Part shown: in pieces, positions 6,495-12,095 of the stretch
How the letters are laid out: the number at the start of each line of letters is the position of its first letter
Numbering within the stretch: position 1 is the stretch's first letter
Assembly (NCBI GenBank): GCA_022615255.1
Contig: JAKEHC010000015.1
Coordinates: 1-12,095 of the forward strand
Direction: 5' to 3'
DNA from: Candidatus Dadabacteria bacterium
GTDB lineage: Bacteria > Desulfobacterota_D > UBA1144 > Nemesobacterales > CSP1-2
DNA: 12,095 bases
Notes under the pieces: generated by a model
Seen by the model: the letters and a program-made list of their open reading frames with translations, nothing else
Databases searched by the model: none
What the model was told of the DNA's origin: nothing
Position numbers and translations under genes: made by a program

Positions 6495-7775
6495 TTAATC
6501 AGGGCCCATCCATTTATCAATGATTTTCACTTCCCTTAAGCTTGGGCTTCCTGAAATTTGCTTTTTATTCTTGGTAAAGAAATCATATAAGTAAACGAAG
6601 TAGTAGAAATATAAATTATTAGAATCCAATGGCACTGAGTACATTGTTGATAGTAGCTCCGGATGAGGAAATAAACCTCTAATGACATTCATTAGTTTAT
6701 GATGAAAATTCCCTGAAAAAATGGAATAAAAAAAGCTTATTGGAGAAACCGAAAAGATATACTCCCTATCAAACATCCTATTTTTTATGAGCTCTGCTAA
6801 TTCATTGCTAAATAGGGCGGGTGTTGATTCAAAAGGAATGTCATTTAACTCATTCTCATTATCGGGACTTATTTCCCGTACTAGATAAAATGTAGTAAAA
6901 ATCAGGTTGGTTACGTTATATCTTTCTGCCAGAAAATTGAGCCTTTGCCAGTCTATATCCCCTCTGTAGTATTTTATAGTTCTTAGAACGTCATTTAGCT
7001 GCATGAGCGAAGACTTGCTCGAAAACACGCCTCTAAATCCGCCATTGGGACTCTGAAAACGGTGTTTAACAAAGTGAAGGGAGAGGTAAAAAATTAAATC
7101 TTCAGGACAAAGCATTAGAGCCTTCGTCCCCTCAAAGTCTAATGCCCGAGCCCTTTCCCACCATTTTTGAATTAGACCAGCGTCTGAAATAGCAATAGGG
7201 GCAGGTTCGGATTTACTCAATATATGCCAATGTATTTCAATTACGATTTTCTTATCTTGATGAAGATACTGGATGTGATAATTGTTTTCTCTATACCACC
7301 CCAGAGACCTTTTCCCTGCAAAAACATATCCCAACTCTGAGATCAGTTTTTCTGAAGACCCGAGATCTTCTTTCCTGACCATGAAATCAATATCAACCAT
7401 TGGCCTTAGGGCAATGTTACCGTATACATTTTTGGCTAAAGCCGCACCCTTTAAAACCATAACCTCTATTCCTTTTTCATTAAACGCTTGCAAAACCCTC
7501 CTAAGTTCTGCATACAGGTTCATGTTGTTGGCAAGGTTGTCATAATATTCCTTTTTTATTTGGCTCATTACGTTCTCTGGAATTAGCTGACTTTCCTCAA
7601 AACCCTTTAAGTTGTAATACAACATTGGAGCGACATTGTGCCAATAAGCAGACCTTAGAATCTCGTCCCAGTCTAATGGAAGTCCAATAAGATTCTTTAC
7701 ATTACCACGAGAAACCTCATTTAGCTCCGGCTGGGAGCAGTATAATAAGAGTCTATTCTCACTGGAAAGCCTCAT
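6495..7775 (-). CDS. NTP_transf_5-type nucleotidyltransferase family protein of the RiPP cluster
   Basis: This 426-residue protein resembles the uncharacterised nucleotidyltransferase family (Pfam NTP_transf_5) often found beside lasso-type B2 proteases. The core is at about 100-185: KGIEVMVLKGAALAKNVYG, then LRPMVDIDFMV with Asp128 and Asp130 as the likely metal-binding DxD pair, and Glu180 in VIEIHWH as a candidate third acidic ligand. The N-terminal 90 residues and the rest look largely helical, with aromatic-rich stretches near 345-405. The family fold implies transfer of a nucleotide or nucleoside phosphate, but the substrate is unknown; modifying the peptide product or a carrier is only inferred from context. 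The ATG at 7775 has AGGTG, overlapping the stop of the B2 gene nine bases upstream, which suggests translational coupling. It is the last gene of the operon. Confidence 0.82.
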   Translation of the reverse strand: MRLSSENRLLLYCSQPELNEVSRGNVKNLIGLPLDWDEILRSAYWHNVAPMLYYNLKGFEESQLIPENVMSQIKKEYYDNLANNMNLYAELRRVLQAFNEKGIEVMVLKGAALAKNVYGNIALRPMVDIDFMVRKEDLGSSEKLISELGYVFAGKRSLGWYRENNYHIQYLHQDKKIVIEIHWHILSKSEPAPIAISDAGLIQKWWERARALDFEGTKALMLCPEDLIFYLSLHFVKHRFQSPNGGFRGVFSSKSSLMQLNDVLRTIKYYRGDIDWQRLNFLAERYNVTNLIFTTFYLVREISPDNENELNDIPFESTPALFSNELAELIKNRMFDREYIFSVSPISFFYSIFSGNFHHKLMNVIRGLFPHPELLSTMYSVPLDSNNLYFYYFVYLYDFFTKNKKQISGSPSLREVKIIDKWMGPD

Positions 7776-7784
7776 GACTTACAC

Positions 7785-8300
7785 CTAGAAGTGTTTTATA
7801 GCCGCTTCCTGTAAAATCTGCTGATCTCCTTCCGGATAGATATACGTTACCTTATAAGTTTTTGCCATTTCCATATCTCTTTCTAAAAAAATTTCACCAT
7901 TGTATATCAGCCACGCATGCCCATCTAGCAATTTATCTTTCGATTCCATGCTTGGTAATCTAACGCCAAAACATATTTGAACGTTTATACCAGTTTTACG
8001 TAAATAATGATAAAGAACCAAAGCCCGCTTCCAGCATATTCTTTTGTATATCAAAAGATTTCGACTTAAAATGTAATCGGTATACCTTACTATCTTTTCT
8101 TTTGTTCTCTCCTGATTTAAGCCGTTTAAAGCTTTTACATCGCCTGGCGTTAGAAATTTCATGAGCCTTGGTAGTGATAAAAGTCTTATAAGTAAAGGCA
8201 AAAGAGAGAGGAGGATAAAAATCTTGATGAATAGCTCAATATCAGAAAAGGAGTCAAAATTAGTCCTTATCTTTGTTACAAAACCACTGTTTCTAATCAT
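7785..8300 (-). CDS. Lasso-peptide-B2-like leader peptidase (transglutaminase-like cysteine protease)
   Basis: This 171-residue protein matches the lasso B2 family (Pfam Transglut_core3), proteases that cut the leader from a modified precursor while a small PqqD-like B1 protein holds it. A hydrophobic segment at about 22-44 may anchor it in the membrane. The catalytic core follows: Cys89 in RICWKRALVLYHYLR, then GINVQICFGVR, then His128 in DGHAWLIYNGE. An acidic residue shortly after (Glu140 or Asp142) may complete the triad. The ATG at 8300 lies 44 bases after the cyclodehydratase stop; no strong ribosome binding site is visible. The matching B1/PqqD-like protein is encoded at the head of the same operon. 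What is missing is the lasso cyclase, so here the protease more likely serves an azole-type peptide. The family call is firm; the role in this pathway is inferred. Confidence 0.85.
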   Translation of the reverse strand: MIRNSGFVTKIRTNFDSFSDIELFIKIFILLSLLPLLIRLLSLPRLMKFLTPGDVKALNGLNQERTKEKIVRYTDYILSRNLLIYKRICWKRALVLYHYLRKTGINVQICFGVRLPSMESKDKLLDGHAWLIYNGEIFLERDMEMAKTYKVTYIYPEGDQQILQEAAIKHF

Positions 8301-8344
8301 GGGATTACTACTAATTTAACATTTTCAGCCAAAGTTACTATTCA

Positions 8345-10777
8345 TCAAGCGAAGAAGTGAGGAATCATATTCAATTCTTCTTCTCTTGTAGGTCGCCTGC
8401 TATACCCCAATTCCATTGGGACAGTATATAGACGCTTCCCTCCAAGCCTCTGATTGCGCATGCCGAAGTCTATTGGCTGCATGCCGGGGATTATCATTTT
8501 GACGACATATAAGCCGGTATTGGCTACATCCACGCTTGTGCAGTCTACAGCTATAACATCCATCTTCTTTTTTCTGAAAATATCGAGACAGAGCTTAAGA
8601 TTTTCTACTGGGTCTTTTTTCGAGTTATCCTTAATCTCTGAGAAGTCTTGGTAGGTATCAGATTCTATAATGAAATCAAGGTGCTTAAGCATCTCAGGGT
8701 CGTAGTATAGATTGCCATGTTCTATTGGGCTCCTTATCTCATCAAAGCTCAAAATCTTTACTTGTTCATACCTATCTGGGTAAGCCAAATAATCGGCAAA
8801 GAATCTTATACCCTCCCTTAAACCCTTCCTAATCGCAATCTCAGGATTAATGTGACTGCCAGCGCCGCTAATCAGAGCCGGCTTCTTTTTAATCTTATTT
8901 ACTAGATAAACACAAAAGGCAGGTATCCCTATTTCAGTAGTTGTATTTTGTATAATGACATCAAACCCAAAATCACTCACCTTTTTTACGATTCTAGATA
9001 TTTCAGATGGTAAGGAATCCAAGGATATTTTTGGCATAGGGAGCCTGTTAAACCACATAATCGTAATCCCGTCTCTCTCAACAAGCTCAAAGATGCCTCC
9101 TAAAATTGCCTGAGCCCTTGACGTATGCCCAGCGGCGCCATTACTCGTCTCTCCGCAAAGCTTATCCTGGCCGTACCCGGTATATACAAAATCGGTTGGT
9201 ATGAGTAGGGCTTCTTTTGTTATTAAATTAAGCCCGGGTGTCCAGCTTATCTTGGAGTTCTCTGAAAACCGCTTCCAGGGGAAATTCTCCTGTGAATATT
9301 GTTTCTCCGAGAATAAAGCAATGTCTTTAGGGTTAATAGCGTGCTTTCTCACCTCCCTGTAAGTAGCTACTATGGTATTTTCTCTCCGACTCTCACTGGA
9401 ATACCTTTCAATTGCTTCAACTAAGGCAGAGCATTTTGCGTCCTCAAGGGTTTCTCCAGTTCCACCAGAAAAGATGAAATCATGTGAATTGTGAAACCTA
9501 TCATGAGAGCTTCCAATTACGAGCCACCCATGATTACCAAATGAATTCAAATAGTTCGAACTGCTTGATTGTAGAGACCTTTTTACTATTCCTGTTTTTT
9601 CGTCGCTAAGCTTTTCTATCCCCTCTATTAGAGTGGCTACATCTCCATTCGTTTTTTCTATGTTAAGTAACTGATGCCACTTACCTCGCTCACTAAGTAA
9701 AAGGGGTTTTACGCTTAATTTTTCCTTTCGTCTTCCATTGCAATATGGGCAGTTGGGAACTTTTATTACAGGATGGAGACCGCCTGAAATAGTCTCAAAA
9801 TTCTGTATAAACACATTATTGATTATTGAAGGAGTCTTAGCCTTTGAAAGAAAATTTATGATCTCCAGGACGGCAAATCTGCTTAGGACATCAGCGTAGA
9901 GTTGGGGAAGATTATGCTTAACGTTACGCCCATTCTTCAATAAATAGTCGTTAAACGCTTTGTCCTCTTCCAGGTGCTCGCTATTATTCAGAAGCCTTAT
10001 CTGAAAACAGTTGAAACAAGGGTCTTCTTTTGAGTTTACAAGGGGTCCTATAAAACCCTCTTCCTCCAGTTGATATACCGGAATCCATGGAATGCTATTT
10101 CGTAAGCAGGCTTTATTTACAAGCTCGAATAGGGATGGATTATAGTTATCAGACGCGCAAACTAGTAAATCATATTTCCCTTTAAGCCTAGAAATATCAC
10201 CAGAACTTATTTCTTGAACTAATCTTTTATATAATATGCGATTGTTATTTGCAGCCTTTTTCCAAACACCTTTGAATGAATTATGACCCCTGTTTTTTAA
10301 CTTTCTTTCATCCAAAAGCAGAACCTTACCTACCCCTGAGCCTGCTAGTGATGTTGCCATAGACCATCCGAGCGCACCAGCCCCAATTATAACAACCTTA
10401 GCTTTCTTTAAATTGCTTTGAGATTTATATTTGTCCTCAGAGTAGCGAGAAAAATATTCCAAGCTGTTCTCATAATGCTTAAGCTCACTTCGGGATAAGT
10501 TTTTCGGAATCTTAGTGGAGACATCCTCTAATATGCCTTCGTTATTGAGTAATGTAAGAGCTTTTACTATATCCTCTTCACGGTACTCATCTAAAATGCT
10601 CAGAATTTCTTTTAAATAATGCCCCTTATTAAGAAGGGGGAGCAAAACCTCCATAAACTCTCTTAGGCTTTCACCTTCTACTTTAAATATCCCTTTGCCT
10701 CTGAATAAAACATACTTATCAGTCGGTATAACGCACCAGCTATCCTTTATTCTTGGCTTAGTGGGAAGGTTATTCAT
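8345..10777 (-). CDS. ThiF-YcaO fused cyclodehydratase (TOMM azoline-forming enzyme)
   Basis: This 810-residue fusion should use ATP to turn Cys, Ser or Thr side chains of a precursor peptide into azolines. Domain order: a winged-helix RiPP-recognition-like region (about 18-88); an E1/ThiF-like domain with IIGAGALG at 130-137 and zinc-ligand pairs Cys254/Cys257 and Cys343/Cys346; and a YcaO domain (about 400-810). The YcaO ATP-site motifs are SALVEAIERYS (450-460, with Glu454, Glu457, Arg458) and GGIFELVERDG (560-570, with Glu564 and Glu567). The layout and length resemble cyanobactin PatD/TruD-type heterocyclases. Two departures: the later E-x-x-Q motif reads Glu655-x-x-Arg658, and the C-terminus ends PHFFA where related enzymes end in a proline-rich PHPFP-like tail. 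It follows the dehydrogenase gene by 18 bases. The family is certain; the substrate is unknown. Confidence 0.93.
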   Translation of the reverse strand: MNNLPTKPRIKDSWCVIPTDKYVLFRGKGIFKVEGESLREFMEVLLPLLNKGHYLKEILSILDEYREEDIVKALTLLNNEGILEDVSTKIPKNLSRSELKHYENSLEYFSRYSEDKYKSQSNLKKAKVVIIGAGALGWSMATSLAGSGVGKVLLLDERKLKNRGHNSFKGVWKKAANNNRILYKRLVQEISSGDISRLKGKYDLLVCASDNYNPSLFELVNKACLRNSIPWIPVYQLEEEGFIGPLVNSKEDPCFNCFQIRLLNNSEHLEEDKAFNDYLLKNGRNVKHNLPQLYADVLSRFAVLEIINFLSKAKTPSIINNVFIQNFETISGGLHPVIKVPNCPYCNGRRKEKLSVKPLLLSERGKWHQLLNIEKTNGDVATLIEGIEKLSDEKTGIVKRSLQSSSSNYLNSFGNHGWLVIGSSHDRFHNSHDFIFSGGTGETLEDAKCSALVEAIERYSSESRRENTIVATYREVRKHAINPKDIALFSEKQYSQENFPWKRFSENSKISWTPGLNLITKEALLIPTDFVYTGYGQDKLCGETSNGAAGHTSRAQAILGGIFELVERDGITIMWFNRLPMPKISLDSLPSEISRIVKKVSDFGFDVIIQNTTTEIGIPAFCVYLVNKIKKKPALISGAGSHINPEIAIRKGLREGIRFFADYLAYPDRYEQVKILSFDEIRSPIEHGNLYYDPEMLKHLDFIIESDTYQDFSEIKDNSKKDPVENLKLCLDIFRKKKMDVIAVDCTSVDVANTGLYVVKMIIPGMQPIDFGMRNQRLGGKRLYTVPMELGYSRRPTREEELNMIPHFFA

Positions 10778-10795
10778 ATTTTTCTCATTGAAATA

Positions 10796-11875
10796 TTAAT
10801 TCTTACCAATTACTACCGAATACACTGCGGACTCCTCTTCGCCATCAATTTCCAGAAAATCATTCAATAAATCATCATTGAAACCGCCCAGCGCCACAGC
10901 GCCTATATCCATTGCATTAGAGACAAGATAAACGTTCTGAGCAATATGCCCTGCTTCAAATAGGATGTATCTATATCCCCTCTCTCCGTATTTCATCTGG
11001 TTCCTATCAAAAACTGCGGTCATCAAAAATATTAGATTAGCAGATTGAACCGTCTCATCAGTTATAAAACACTTAGTTAGTTCCTTTCGAAAATCGCCAA
11101 CCTTTATCTTCTCGAGTAAATTCCCTACAGGATAGTAATGATAAAGCCCTTTCTCAATTCCTTTAACATTAAAAACTGCTAAATAAACCTCTATCGGGTA
11201 GAGCGCTCCAGCGGAGGGAACTATGTTTCTATGAAGCCTTAAAGCTTTATCAATAGGACGAGTATTAGGTAAACCAAGACTTTTTTTGTCCTCTCTCCTA
11301 AGATATATAGTGCTAGTAATCCCCCGCGATAAATAAAGAATCGTTGACAGCTCATTAACACCTATCGGAGAGCCGGAATAGATTCTTTGTGATTTTCGAG
11401 TCGTGATAATATTAGTAAAAGACTTTTTTATTTTTTTTAATCTTCTGGGAAGAGGCACTTGTTCCGCCTCAATGTACCTTTTGAATTTATCCCGATAAGT
11501 CAGCTCAGCTACCTCTTTATCGGTCAGATATGGAGCTCTATAATGACCCCATTTGCTAAAATCATGGAAAGTCTTTGAAACTGGTGGCAGCCTAGATCCT
11601 TCTATAATCCCCTGTTCCAGTAGCACATTAACTAACTCCAATAGGGAATTTTCATCATAATCTTTCAAGCTGGAAGTTATCTCTCTAATTGTATTGCCAT
11701 CTTTAAACAAGGGTATTATTTTAGGAATTACTTCACTTATTCCCCTTACTACGACTTCCTTGTTTGGTGCAAGGAAAACAGTATTATGGTTATTATCAAA
11801 AAAGATATTGAAACCTTGTTTTAATCGGAGGGTGGACTCGGGAGCAATTTTCTTTGAAAGCCGTTCTTTATTCAT
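10796..11875 (-). CDS. SagB-type FMN-dependent azoline dehydrogenase
   Basis: This 359-residue nitroreductase-fold enzyme should oxidise azolines in the modified peptide to thiazoles or oxazoles using FMN. The N-terminal region (about 20-93) looks like a winged-helix recognition domain, as in larger SagB/ThcOx-type enzymes. The catalytic domain begins near 155: TTRKSQRIYSG (158-168, FMN phosphate binding), PSAGALYPIEVY (220-231), then KYGERGYRYILFEAGH (295-310), which holds the Lys295-Tyr296 pair matching the catalytic Lys-Tyr of the microcin B17 dehydrogenase, and GAVALGGF (325-332) near the C-terminus. The ATG at 11875 lies inside the end of the upstream PqqD-like gene (8-base overlap) with AAGG six bases before it, so the two are probably translationally coupled. 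Its presence implies that the product contains aromatic azoles, not only azolines. Confidence 0.93.
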   Translation of the reverse strand: MNKERLSKKIAPESTLRLKQGFNIFFDNNHNTVFLAPNKEVVVRGISEVIPKIIPLFKDGNTIREITSSLKDYDENSLLELVNVLLEQGIIEGSRLPPVSKTFHDFSKWGHYRAPYLTDKEVAELTYRDKFKRYIEAEQVPLPRRLKKIKKSFTNIITTRKSQRIYSGSPIGVNELSTILYLSRGITSTIYLRREDKKSLGLPNTRPIDKALRLHRNIVPSAGALYPIEVYLAVFNVKGIEKGLYHYYPVGNLLEKIKVGDFRKELTKCFITDETVQSANLIFLMTAVFDRNQMKYGERGYRYILFEAGHIAQNVYLVSNAMDIGAVALGGFNDDLLNDFLEIDGEEESAVYSVVIGKN

Positions 11876-12095
11876 CTATAACCTTTATCAACTGTTCCTT
11901 TACAAGTTCATCTATAAGATTGGATACGTTTTCGTCAGCAGTTTCTTCATCTACTTCAAACTCTTCCTTAACCCTTCGAGCGATTTCGCTTAAGCTTATC
12001 CCTTTTTTAATCAAATTCCAGACGTATATTCCAGGTTTATTCAAAGTATAATAAGTTTTTGTTTCAAGGTTCAGTAAAACACCCTCATCTTCAAA
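11868..12095 (-). CDS. PqqD-like / lasso-B1-like peptide-recognition protein (partial, 5' end outside window)
   Basis: The last 75 residues of a protein are encoded here, entering at the window edge with no start codon. The sequence reads EDEGVLLNLETKTYYTLNKPG, then IYVWNLIKKG, then a helical segment beginning ISLSEIARRV, and ends with a helix carrying NVSNLIDELVKEQLI. This is the PqqD winged helix-turn-helix pattern: a beta hairpin with the x-L-x-x-x-T-Y-Y-x-L-N signature followed by three helices. PqqD-like proteins bind RiPP leader peptides and hand them to the modifying enzymes; with a B2 protease they act as lasso B1. The stop codon (11868-11870) overlaps the next gene by eight bases. 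Only a short N-terminal piece is probably missing if it is a stand-alone PqqD of about 85-95 residues, but fusion to something upstream cannot be excluded. Confidence 0.88.
   Translation of the reverse strand, partial: FEDEGVLLNLETKTYYTLNKPGIYVWNLIKKGISLSEIARRVKEEFEVDEETADENVSNLIDELVKEQLIKVIDE

Noticed and set aside
6396..6539. Plus-strand 47-codon frame after the RiPP operon, considered as a precursor peptide
   Set aside because: It has no ribosome binding site, only one Cys and no Cys/Ser/Thr-rich core, and it overlaps the 3' end of the nucleotidyltransferase gene in antisense.
7785..8300. Calling the cluster a lasso peptide pathway on the strength of the B2-like protease and PqqD-like protein
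   Set aside because: No asparagine-synthetase-like cyclase or lasso precursor is in the window, and the YcaO and SagB enzymes indicate azole chemistry instead.

Overview
All supported genes in this window lie on the minus strand, so transcription runs from high to low coordinates. There are two blocks. The organism looks like a Gram-negative-type bacterium that cannot be placed further from the sequence alone. Its central-metabolism genes are of moderate GC (29 of 60 in one sampled line). Its fumarate reductase is four-subunit and E. coli-like, with two short membrane anchors. Small dispersed-looking repeats occupy the spacers. No rRNA, tRNA, CRISPR array or insertion sequence was seen.

Block 1 (about 6496-12095, AT-richer; 21 of 60 GC in one sampled line) is most of a RiPP (ribosomally made, post-translationally modified peptide) gene cluster. 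In order of transcription it holds a PqqD-like peptide-recognition protein cut by the window edge, a SagB-type FMN azoline dehydrogenase, a ThiF-YcaO fused azoline-forming cyclodehydratase, a lasso-B2-like cysteine protease, and an NTP_transf_5-type nucleotidyltransferase. Spacing is tight: an 8-nt overlap, then gaps of 18, 44 and 9 nt. The expected chemistry is recognition of a leader peptide, ATP-dependent conversion of Cys/Ser/Thr to azolines, FMN-dependent oxidation to azoles, then leader removal by the B2 protease. The parts come from two families usually seen apart: the thiazole/oxazole (TOMM) set and the lasso B1/B2 set. No lasso cyclase (asparagine-synthetase-like) and no precursor peptide are visible, and the cluster continues upstream of the window. 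This is the part most likely to be undescribed.

Block 2 (about 420-6286) is a central-carbon cluster: mdh, then frdA-frdB-frdC-frdD, then sucC. Together the products carry oxaloacetate/malate, fumarate/succinate and succinate/succinyl-CoA steps, i.e. most of the C4 arm of the TCA cycle in either direction. Fumarase is not in the window and sucD does not follow sucC. Candidate sigma70-type promoters with perfect TTGACA -35 boxes precede mdh and frdA, and the frdA one is embedded in a 10-bp direct repeat.

The last 419 bases (1-419), downstream of sucC, have no supportable gene. They hold a cluster of CGCTTTCCA repeats and a run of four consecutive hairpins abutting the sucC stop codon.
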